Positions 8,788 through 16,230 of a DNA stretch of 18,662 nucleotides are shown here, piece by piece (the first letter of the stretch is position 1; each line of letters starts with the position of its first letter). Source of the stretch: Anaerolineaceae bacterium UBA3924. GTDB taxonomy: Bacteria > Chloroflexota > Anaerolineae > Anaerolineales > Anaerolineaceae. The notes below the pieces were generated by a model. The model was not told the origin of the DNA and ran no database searches. It worked only from the letters and a program-made list of their open reading frames with translations. The stretch lies in NCBI GenBank assembly GCA_002385985.1, contig DGEO01000010.1:32690-51351 (forward strand). The letters run 5' to 3'. The position numbers and the translations under genes were made by a program.

Positions 8788-9987
8788 TCAGGGCAGGGCG
8801 GCGGTGAGCTGCTGCAGATGGGTGCGGTCGTGCGTGGCGATGAAGCCGACCAGCTCCTGCAGGGTGGTGGGGCCGAATATGGTGTGCCTGGCGGGCCGGG
8901 ACCAGTCCTCCGCGGGCAGCGCTTCGAGCATGCGGATCATGCTCACGCGCACACGGATGAACTCCGCCAGCGCCTGGCAGCCGTCCTGGAGGGCGTACTG
9001 GCGCTCTTCCGCCCAGGCATCGGTGTTGATGCCGGACAGCAGCGGGTTCTCCTCCTGCAGGACGCGCTGCAGGCGGGGCAGGTTGACGTCGCAGTCGGCG
9101 TCGCGCAGGTGGCAGATGATCTCGGTGGCGGACCACTCGCCGGGCTTCGGCCGGGCGGTCCAGTCCGATTCGCTGCGGCTGCGCATCAGGCTGTCGATCG
9201 CGGCCGGCGTCGAGCGCAGGATGGCCAGCGATGCTTCCGGCCGGTCGGACAGCGGCAGCGGCCGGTTCCCGGCCAGTCCGTCCATCCAGGGGACAGCCTT
9301 CGCCAGGGTTCCAGCACTTGAGCGCGGGTGCGCGCTTTCCGGCAGGGAAGCATCCGGATCCCCGGTCACCCAGTAGACGGGCAGGCCGAGCGTCGAGGCT
9401 GGCAGGATGTCATCGTTCAGGTCGTTGCCGATCATCACAGCGGGCTGGTTGGGCCAGCCCAGCTGGCCCAGAATCTCGGCATAGTAGGCCGGGCCGGGCT
9501 TGGAGAAATGGAACTGGCGGTAATTGCCCACCAGCCGGTAGGGGTAGGTTTCCTTCGGCACGCCCGCCCACTCGAGCCGGTGCTCCACCGCGCGGAGCGG
9601 GAAGAGCGGGTTGGTGGCGATCACTATGTCGTAACCGCAGTCAGCAGCGTGCCGGATCAGATCGACCGCCGCCGGAATGGGCTGAGTGACGCTGCGCAGC
9701 TTCGGGAACTCCTCTTCGTAGAAGCGGGTGATGACCTCCTGCAGGGCGGCCTTGTCCAGCCCCAGGCCCGGGTAAAAGGCGGCGTCGAAAGCCGCTTCCA
9801 GCGTCCGCGCGGGGGAGGTGTTGGCGACCATGGCCCGGGTGCCGGCCAGCAGGGCGGGCAGCATTTCATCAGACGCAGCGAACTGACCCAGCTGCCGGCT
9901 CAGGGCGTGAAAATAAGCCGGCAGGAAGGTGTCCATATTATTGCCGAGCAGGGTATCGTCCAGATCCAGCAGCAGGGTCAGTTTCAT
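8788..9987 (-). CDS. HAD-superfamily hydrolase fused to a DinB-like domain
   Basis: This is a 399-residue two-domain protein. Residues 1 to about 240 are a HAD phosphatase: motif I LLDLDDTLL (6-14, nucleophile Asp8 and acid Asp10), motif II IATN (Thr125), motif III FSKPGP (Lys163) and motif IV GNDLNDD (187-193). All are intact, with a helical cap between motifs I and II. Residues about 245-399 resemble the DinB/YfiT four-helix bundle: WSATEIICHLRDAD (285-298, His293) and THDRTHLQQL (385-394, His386 and His390), giving the usual His triad for a divalent metal. The HAD substrate is not predictable. DinB-family bundles often act as metal-dependent thiol transferases, but the role here is unknown. 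The start at 9987 was chosen because it begins at the HAD core and forms an ATGA overlap with the upstream gene; a 13-residue extension to 10026 lies inside that gene. Confidence 0.87.
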   Translation of the reverse strand: MKLTLLLDLDDTLLGNNMDTFLPAYFHALSRQLGQFAASDEMLPALLAGTRAMVANTSPARTLEAAFDAAFYPGLGLDKAALQEVITRFYEEEFPKLRSVTQPIPAAVDLIRHAADCGYDIVIATNPLFPLRAVEHRLEWAGVPKETYPYRLVGNYRQFHFSKPGPAYYAEILGQLGWPNQPAVMIGNDLNDDILPASTLGLPVYWVTGDPDASLPESAHPRSSAGTLAKAVPWMDGLAGNRPLPLSDRPEASLAILRSTPAAIDSLMRSRSESDWTARPKPGEWSATEIICHLRDADCDVNLPRLQRVLQEENPLLSGINTDAWAEERQYALQDGCQALAEFIRVRVSMIRMLEALPAEDWSRPARHTIFGPTTLQELVGFIATHDRTHLQQLTAALP

Positions 9988-10319
9988 TTGCTGTTCTTGA
10001 TAAAGATTTCGGGCAGGGTGTGGCACTCACCGCAGCCGATGTGCGGCTCGCTGACGTCCTGGCGGACTTTCCGGCAGTAGGCGCTGACCTGCACCCGGCG
10101 CATGAACCCCAGGAACCCGCGGGTCACCTGCGGGCGCAGCTCCATGTTGGGGCAGGCGTTGGCCAGAAGGATCCCGGGAACGGGGCAGGTTTTGCACAGG
10201 TCCGGCGTCCAGTGGTGGGGCTTTGGCGCGCTGCCAATCAGGCGGCATTCTTCATGCTTGCGCCCGCGGCGGTAGTCACCGTAGAAATACTGGCATTCGA
10301 CGCCGTATGGTGTGCGCAT
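9984..10319 (-). CDS. Conserved-looking small protein with eight cysteines, function unknown
   Basis: The product is 111 residues with Cys at 9, 25, 42, 45, 56, 82, 96 and 99. These include two CxxC pairs (CKTC at 42-45, CGEC at 96-99) followed by His100, which suggests two zinc or iron-sulfur sites. There is no signal peptide or membrane segment. The product is not recognised as a named family. That it is a real gene is supported by the orderly cysteine pattern, an AAAGGGA SD before ATG 10319, and the ATGA overlap with the HAD-DinB gene. The overlap makes co-translation, and perhaps functional pairing, likely. It could be a small metal- or cluster-binding accessory protein; this is inference from the cysteines only. 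Confidence 0.75.
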   Translation of the reverse strand: MRTPYGVECQYFYGDYRRGRKHEECRLIGSAPKPHHWTPDLCKTCPVPGILLANACPNMELRPQVTRGFLGFMRRVQVSAYCRKVRQDVSEPHIGCGECHTLPEIFIKNSK

Positions 10320-10425
10320 TTCAAGGTCCCTTTCCAGGGTTTAGCCGGTCCCCGGCGGGGCAGGAGCCGGTGATTTTCTGTTTGGATGCAGCTGGTGCAA
10401 GGAAGTGGCGTGTCCGCGGGGCTTA

Positions 10426-10986
10426 CTATTTTACCCGGGTGACGTACTCGCCGGTGCGGGTGTCCACGCGGATGATGTCGCCCATATTGACGAACTGCGG
10501 GGTCTCGACCACAGCGCCGGTGGAGACGGTGACGCGCTTGGTCACGCCGGTGGCGGTGTCGCCGCGGACGGCGGTCTCAGCCTGGATGACTTCCAGGTCG
10601 ACCGTGGTGGGCAGTTCGATGTCCAGCGCTTCGGTGCCGTAGAAGGTCAGCTTGACCTCCATGTTTTCGGTCAGGAAGAGGGCGTACTCGCCGATGATGT
10701 CCTTCGAGATGGGGTACTGCTCGAAGGTCTGGTTGTCCATGAAGTAGTAGAGCTCGCCGTCGTTGTACAGGTACTGGGCGTTGTGGTAATCCAGCCGGGC
10801 CTCCTGAACGCGGTCACCTGAGGTGAAGGTCTTTTCAATCGTGGAACCGGTGCGCAGGTTGCGGGCTTTGATGCGAATGGTGGCGTTGCCACGCCCGGGC
10901 TTGTGGTGAGAGTATTCCAGGACTTTGAAGAGACTGTTATCCAGCTCAAAGGTGACGCCTTTGCGGAGGTCGTTTACGTCGATCAT
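10426..10986 (-). CDS. efp: Elongation factor P
   Basis: Binds between the P and E sites of stalled ribosomes and promotes peptide bonds at polyproline stretches. The protein is 186 residues, standard for EF-P, with three beta-barrel domains: KOW-like N-terminus (1 to about 65), central OB (about 66-128) and C-terminal OB ending in GDIIRVDTRTGEYVTR, the EF-P signature region. The tip loop of domain I reads HHKPGRGNATIR (28-39), so the residue at the usual modification position is Arg32 rather than the Lys that is beta-lysylated in E. coli. The start at ATG 10986 gives the family-typical MIDVNDLRKG; a 12-residue upstream extension was rejected because it crosses most of the predicted leader. 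AAAGAAAGG lies upstream as SD. The gene appears independently transcribed. Confidence 0.97.
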   Translation of the reverse strand: MIDVNDLRKGVTFELDNSLFKVLEYSHHKPGRGNATIRIKARNLRTGSTIEKTFTSGDRVQEARLDYHNAQYLYNDGELYYFMDNQTFEQYPISKDIIGEYALFLTENMEVKLTFYGTEALDIELPTTVDLEVIQAETAVRGDTATGVTKRVTVSTGAVVETPQFVNMGDIIRVDTRTGEYVTRVK

Positions 10987-11031
10987 GCAGTCAAACCTTT
11001 CTTTTGAATCAGTTGAGAACAAACAGGGTAC

Positions 11032-11060
11032 ATTATAGCGCGAGAAGAGGAGGCTGGCAA
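11032..11060 (-). promoter_or_regulatory. Sigma70-type promoter of efp
   Basis: The minus strand has TTGCCA (11060-11055, 5 of 6 matches to TTGACA), a 17-bp spacer and a perfect TATAAT (11037-11032). Predicted initiation near 11025 leaves a leader of about 40 bases with the SD. This is the best canonical promoter in the window. Confidence 0.8.
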
Positions 11061-11089
11061 GCAGGCGGTGGTTGACCCATCCCCCCCGT

Positions 11090-11115
11090 CCCCCCTTCCC
11101 TTTAGGGAGGGGGGG
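11090..11115. repeat. G/C-run inverted repeat
   Basis: A C-run arm (11090-11100, CCCCCCTTCCC) pairs with a G-run arm (11105-11115, GGGAGGGGGGG) across a TTTA loop; the only irregularity is a T-G wobble. No T-run follows on either strand, so a terminator role is not indicated. Confidence 0.7.
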
Positions 11116-11121
11116 AGAAGA

Positions 11122-11171
11122 GTACCGTGGAGGAAGGCGAGGGGTTTACCCCTCGCCTTCCTCCACGGTAC
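11122..11171. repeat. 50-bp palindrome, perfect 24-bp arms around a 2-base centre
   Basis: Bases 11122-11145 are the exact reverse complement of 11148-11171, with only TT between. As RNA or single-stranded DNA this folds to a very stable hairpin of about 23 bp with a TTTA loop. The arms begin and end in GTAC. There is no T-run beyond either arm and no coding evidence. A palindromic repeat family, small non-autonomous element or decayed element are possible origins. No target-site duplication is obvious. Confidence 0.9.
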
Positions 11172-11178
11172 CCATCCA

Positions 11179-11190
11179 CACCCCGGGGTG
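11179..11190. repeat. 12-bp perfect palindrome
   Basis: CACCCCGGGGTG, seven bases after the 50-bp palindrome. It could be a protein-binding site or a fragment of the same repeat cluster; nothing distinguishes these. Confidence 0.5.
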
Positions 11191-11355
11191 GGAGGGATTA
11201 TCCCCCACACACCAGCCGCTCGGATCGCTGGCAAGGGAAGGGTTGACTTCCTCAGCACCAACCATTCACACCCAGAAGTGAGACCCGGGTGCGTTCATTC
11301 ACCCCCTGACCACACCGGAGTCAGGTAAGGAGCACAGATCCCTCCCGGATATAAA

Positions 11356-11387
11356 CCTCCCCCGGGCGGTCGACCGCCCGGGGGAGG
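11356..11387 (-). terminator. Likely terminator of hpf / end of the tad-comF-hpf unit (32-bp perfect palindrome)
   Basis: A perfect 16-bp-arm palindrome centred on GTCGAC begins 20 bp after the hpf stop. On the minus strand it is followed by TTTATAT, a short and impure T-run. Position and stability suit a terminator for the long minus-strand unit. The weak T-run and the absence of an unpaired loop leave room for a binding-site or repeat explanation. Confidence 0.55.
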
Positions 11388-11407
11388 GAGTTCACACGTC
11401 CCGCGGT

Positions 11408-11977
11408 TTAGCCGATGCGCGGCTCGATCAGGCCGTAGGTGCCGTCGCGGCGCCGGTACAGCACGTTGACCGAGTTGGTGTCGGCGTTGTAGAAGATGAA
11501 GAAGTTTTCGTGCCCCAGCAGCGCCATCTGCTCGATGGCCTCCTGCTCGTCCATGGGCACCAGGGTGAAGGTCTTGCGCCGGGCGATGACCGGCTGCTCC
11601 TCGGCCGCTTCTTCCGCGCTGGCGGCCGCAGCGGGGGCCACATCCGCGGCGGTTCGGCCGTCACCGCGGCCGCGCATGCGCCGCTCTTTCAGGCGGGTCA
11701 CCTGGCGCTGCATCTTGTCCACGGCGGCGTCCACCGCGGTGAAAATATCGTCCGCCCGCTCCTCCGTGCGCAGAATGTACCCCTTTCCGCGGATGGTGAT
11801 CTGCGCCACCTGGCGGTCGGCGGCGTTCCGGGCATTTTTGTTATAGGACAGATCCACCCGGGTGTCCTCCACATCCCCAAGGAAACGACCCAGCTTGGAT
11901 ACCTTCTTATTTACATACTCGTTGATGCGGTCGGTCACTTCGAGATTCCTGGCAAATATGTCAACTTGCAAATCCAT
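11408..11977 (-). CDS. hpf: Long-form ribosome hibernation promoting factor (HPF/YfiA family)
   Basis: Binds the 30S decoding region in slow-growing cells; the long form also dimerises ribosomes into inactive 100S particles. The protein is 189 residues. The N-terminal S30AE/YfiA domain (1 to about 100) has IFARNLEVTDRINEYVNKKV and ends in a basic helix QVTRLKERRMRGRG. A disordered Ala/Glu linker spans about 105-130. The C-terminal dimerisation domain (132-187) reads KTFTLVPMDEQEAIEQM...GHENFFIFYN...VLYRRRDGTYGLIEP, characteristic of long HPF. An AGGAGG SD lies five bases before the ATG. The gene is 42 bp downstream of comF and last in the tad-comF-hpf run, followed by a large palindrome. Confidence 0.97.
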   Translation of the reverse strand: MDLQVDIFARNLEVTDRINEYVNKKVSKLGRFLGDVEDTRVDLSYNKNARNAADRQVAQITIRGKGYILRTEERADDIFTAVDAAVDKMQRQVTRLKERRMRGRGDGRTAADVAPAAAASAEEAAEEQPVIARRKTFTLVPMDEQEAIEQMALLGHENFFIFYNADTNSVNVLYRRRDGTYGLIEPRIG

Positions 11978-12019
11978 CGTAACCTCCTCTTAATGTGAAA
12001 GAGCTGTGATGCCGGCGGC

Positions 12020-12778
12020 TCACTGCCCGCTGACCGGATCCGAATGATCCGCCAGGCGGACGGCCCGGGCGAGAGTCAGGGCGTACACCTGAACCGCGCC
12101 CGCGGCCAGCAGTGATTGAGCAGCAGCGTGGGTGGTTGCACCGGTTGTCGCCACGTCGTCGATGACCAGCACACGCTTCCCGGAAACCAGAGATGAGTCG
12201 GCCCGAAAGGCGCCTTCCAGATTGGAAATTCGCTCTGCTGCCGATAATCCCACCTGTGACCTCGTTTCCCGGAACCGTGTGATCGCCTGCGGTGCAAAAG
12301 GCATGCCCAGCGCCGCCGCAAACGGATAGGACAGCTCTTTAGCTTGATTATAGCCCCGTTCGCGCTGGCGCAAGCGCCCCAGAGGCACACATGTGACCAG
12401 ATCCGCCGCCCAGCCGGTGGACCGGTACAGGCGGCACAGGCGTTCGGCGAACGGCTCGGCCAGGCCCAGGTCGCGCCGGTACTTGAAGCGCTGCACGGCC
12501 TCGCGCAGGGGACCGCTGTACCTGGCCCAGGAGCGCAGGGCGGTGAAAGCCGGGCGCCTGCGGCGGCAGCGCGGGCACAGGCTCTCCTGCCGGGCGGGCA
12601 GCCCGCAGACCGGGCACACCGGGCCGGTGATGAGCTGTGTCTGCGCCTCGCACGCTTCGCACCAGCGCGCGCCCGGCCGGCCGCAGCCGGCGCAGGCCGG
12701 CGGGTAGACCCAGTCAGCGGCAGCCCAGAAGGACCGGTACAGCCCGAAAACCAGTTTTTCGCGCCTGCCGGCAGCCAT
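12020..12778 (-). CDS. comF: ComF family protein (phosphoribosyltransferase-like, competence-associated)
   Basis: ComFC-like proteins are needed for natural DNA uptake in several bacteria, where they act with the ComFA helicase; the exact reaction is unclear. The protein is 252 residues. The N-terminal zinc-ribbon region has CAGC (29-32), CEAC (40-43), CPVC (55-58) and CPRC (68-71), four CxxC pairs. FKYRRDLGLAEPF follows, then CVPLGRLRQRERGYNQA (130-146) and the PRPP-binding loop VLVIDDVATTGATT (203-216). The frame stays open upstream into tadC, but only ATG 12778 lies outside that gene and starts in front of the conserved region. Its SD is weak (GCGGGT). Only 14 bp separate it from the tadC stop, so it is very likely transcribed with the Tad genes. 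Confidence 0.92.
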   Translation of the reverse strand: MAAGRREKLVFGLYRSFWAAADWVYPPACAGCGRPGARWCEACEAQTQLITGPVCPVCGLPARQESLCPRCRRRRPAFTALRSWARYSGPLREAVQRFKYRRDLGLAEPFAERLCRLYRSTGWAADLVTCVPLGRLRQRERGYNQAKELSYPFAAALGMPFAPQAITRFRETRSQVGLSAAERISNLEGAFRADSSLVSGKRVLVIDDVATTGATTHAAAQSLLAAGAVQVYALTLARAVRLADHSDPVSGQ

Positions 12779-12792
12779 GCTGGACCCGCGCT

Positions 12793-13740
12793 CTAGAACA
12801 TCCCCAGGACACCTGAATTTAACAACTTTATTCCAGCTGGAGCCATTAGGAGGATGATTAAGGCCGGGAAGATGAGCAGCGCCATGGGGATGAGCATTTT
12901 GACCGGGGCTTTGTGGGCTTCCTCTTCGGCCCGCTGGCGGCGGCGAACGCGCATCTGGTCGGCCTGCACGCGCAGCACGCGGGCCAGGCTGACGCCCAGC
13001 ATCTCGGACTGGATCACGGCGGCCACGAAGCTGGTCAGTTCCGGCAGGTCGATGCGGTCGGCCATGTCGCGCAGCGCCTCGCGGCGCACCTTGCCCAGGC
13101 GGATTTCGGTGATCACGCGCATGAAGGCCAGCGACAGCTCGGACTGCCACTTCTCGCTGACGTGGACCATGGCGGCGTCAAAGCCCAGGCCGGCCTCCAC
13201 GCAGATGGTCAGCAGGTCCAGCGCGTCCGGCAGGGATTTTCGGATGTTCTTCTGGCGCTTCTTGATCAGGTCGGACAGGTACAGCTGTGGGAAGTAAAAG
13301 CCGATAAAAATCGCCAGCAGGATAACCAACACGGTACGACCGCCAGACCAGCCTTCTGCAAACATGGTGATGACCAGCCAAGCGATGCCCCCGAAGGCCA
13401 GCGCCAGAAAGCCCTGCATGGCCAGCAGCAGGGAGGGGTCCAGGTTCGCCGGGGAGCCGGCCAGCTCCAGCTTGCGGGCGATGCGGTTGAGCGTGTTCTG
13501 CGGGGTGAAGCGCAGGGCCATCTCGCCCATCCGGCGGGCCAGCGGATAGATGACGCGCTGGGTGAAGGGCAGCGACAGCTCCAGCTCGCGCAGGTCCACC
13601 TCTTCGCCGGCCTGGGTGAACTCCTCCAGCCGGGCCAGCAGCGCTTTCTCGTCCGCTTCCGCGGTGCCCCGCAGGCCGATCACGGTCAGCGCGATCACGC
13701 CAATGAAAATGATGACAATCAGGCCGATGATTACGGGCAT
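12793..13740 (-). CDS. tadC: Tad pilus/type II secretion system F-domain membrane protein TadC
   Basis: TadB and TadC form the inner-membrane platform on which the CpaF ATPase drives Flp pilin polymerisation. The protein is 315 residues. TM segments lie at about 2-22, 106-126, 135-155 and 281-300. The cytoplasmic T2SSF domain covers about 165-280 and contains LPDALDLLTICVEAGLGFDAA (170-190), typical of TadC. The ATG at 13740 has a GGAAGGAG SD, and the frame's longer N-terminus overlaps tadB and lacks homology. TadC follows tadB by 20 bp. Confidence 0.93.
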   Translation of the reverse strand: MPVIIGLIVIIFIGVIALTVIGLRGTAEADEKALLARLEEFTQAGEEVDLRELELSLPFTQRVIYPLARRMGEMALRFTPQNTLNRIARKLELAGSPANLDPSLLLAMQGFLALAFGGIAWLVITMFAEGWSGGRTVLVILLAIFIGFYFPQLYLSDLIKKRQKNIRKSLPDALDLLTICVEAGLGFDAAMVHVSEKWQSELSLAFMRVITEIRLGKVRREALRDMADRIDLPELTSFVAAVIQSEMLGVSLARVLRVQADQMRVRRRQRAEEEAHKAPVKMLIPMALLIFPALIILLMAPAGIKLLNSGVLGMF

Positions 13741-13760
13741 TGGGGCGGCTCCTTCCGGGG

Positions 13761-14747
13761 TTAGTAATCGATCTGGGACAGCTTGTTCATCGCTACACCC
13801 CCAAAAATAATCAGGAGGGCGGAGACGCCCATGGCGATATAGCCGCACATGCCGGCGTCTGGGCTGAAGAACTCCATTACGTAATCCCGGTTCATGATAT
13901 ACATGGCCACGAGCATTAACACCGGCAGCAGTGACAGGAAGCGGCCCGAGTAAGCCACCTGGGTGGTCAGCACGCGGATCTCACCCTGAACGCGCACCCG
14001 CTCGCGGATGGTGTAGGAGATGGTGTCCAGGATCTCCGCCAGGTTGCCGCCCACCTCGCGCTGCACGTTGATGGCGGTGATGACCATGTCCAGGTCGTCG
14101 CTGGGGACGCGCTGCACCAGGTTGGCGAGCGCTTTCTCCATGGGGACGCCCAGCTGCATTTCCTGCACCACCCGGCGAAACTCGTCGCAGATGGGCGGGG
14201 GCAGCTCCTTGGAGACCGACTCCATGGCCTGCACGGTGGAAAAGCCGGCCCGCAGCCCGTTGACCATCAGGCTGAGCATGTCGGGCAGCTGCTCATTAAA
14301 CCGGTGCAGGCGTGCCTGCTGCTGGCGCTTAACGTAAAAACGCGGCAGGAACAGGCCCAGTACTGCCCCTAACAGTCCAAGGAACAGGCTCTGACTGCCG
14401 ATGAACCAGGCCACGAAGCCCGTCCCCACGGCGGCGATGACCATCAGGGCGATGTACTCGCCGGCCTTCAGCTTCAGGTCCGCCCGGGCCAGCTCGCGCG
14501 AAATGCGCTCGCCGAAGGAGGTGCGCTGCATGCGCTGGTTCATCCAGTCGGTCAGCGCCCGCTTGCGCATCTCCTCGTCCTGGCGGATCTGCTCCTCGTC
14601 CATCATTTCGCTGGTGTAGCGCTGCATGCGCGCTTCGTAGTCGCTCTGGCGCTCGCTGCGCAGCGAGATCACCAGGCCGACCACCAGCAGCAGGACCGCC
14701 ATCCCGCCAGCCACCGCCAGAATTACCACCGGGTTGATCATGGACAT
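13761..14747 (-). CDS. tadB: Tad pilus/type II secretion system F-domain membrane protein TadB
   Basis: The partner of TadC in the Tad assembly platform. The protein is 328 residues: TM at about 7-29, paired hydrophobic segments at 98-117 and 120-137, and C-terminal TMs at about 268-286 and 300-320. The T2SSF domain between them includes LPDMLSLMVNGLRAGFSTVQA (154-174) and INVQREVGGNLAEILDTI (226-243), the latter characteristic of TadB. A second ATG two codons in is equally possible as the start. An AGGAAG-type SD precedes 14747. It starts 19 bp after the cpaF stop. Confidence 0.94.
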   Translation of the reverse strand: MSMINPVVILAVAGGMAVLLLVVGLVISLRSERQSDYEARMQRYTSEMMDEEQIRQDEEMRKRALTDWMNQRMQRTSFGERISRELARADLKLKAGEYIALMVIAAVGTGFVAWFIGSQSLFLGLLGAVLGLFLPRFYVKRQQQARLHRFNEQLPDMLSLMVNGLRAGFSTVQAMESVSKELPPPICDEFRRVVQEMQLGVPMEKALANLVQRVPSDDLDMVITAINVQREVGGNLAEILDTISYTIRERVRVQGEIRVLTTQVAYSGRFLSLLPVLMLVAMYIMNRDYVMEFFSPDAGMCGYIAMGVSALLIIFGGVAMNKLSQIDY

Positions 14748-14766
14748 AGATGCTCTTCCTCTCGCC

Positions 14767-16191
<1,425 letters not shown>

Positions 16192-16230
16192 GTCGTACTC
16201 CTGAGGTAAACGCTATTTCACCCGCGCGGT

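Larger units (their letters stand above)
10987..11407. other. Gene-free interval between efp and hpf, rich in inverted repeats
   Basis: No plausible gene is seen in these 421 bp. Short frames on both strands here encode mirror-image peptides because they cross a palindrome. The interval holds the efp promoter (11032-11060), a G/C-homopolymer hairpin (11090-11115), a 50-bp palindrome (11122-11171), a 12-bp palindrome (11179-11190) and a 32-bp palindrome next to hpf (11356-11387). Nothing recognisable was found between 11191 and 11355, apart from a CTGAC/GTCAG stem near 11306. Confidence 0.85.

Noticed and set aside
10345..10370. CCGG...CCGG inverted repeat as efp terminator
   Set aside because: Only a 4-bp core stem pairs cleanly and no T-run follows on the minus strand, so read-through to the Cys8 gene cannot be excluded.
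11122..11171. CRISPR or phage attachment site
   Set aside because: There is a single palindrome with no regularly spaced direct repeats, no cas genes, and no integrase or tRNA nearby.
10983..11328. Short open frames on both strands of the efp-hpf gap
   Set aside because: They share the same peptide on opposite strands because they cross the 50-bp palindrome; there is no family resemblance or convincing SD.
12779..13150. N-terminal extension of ComF by 124 residues
   Set aside because: It overlaps tadC in another frame, is Pro/Arg/Gly-rich and unlike ComF; the conserved region begins after ATG 12778.
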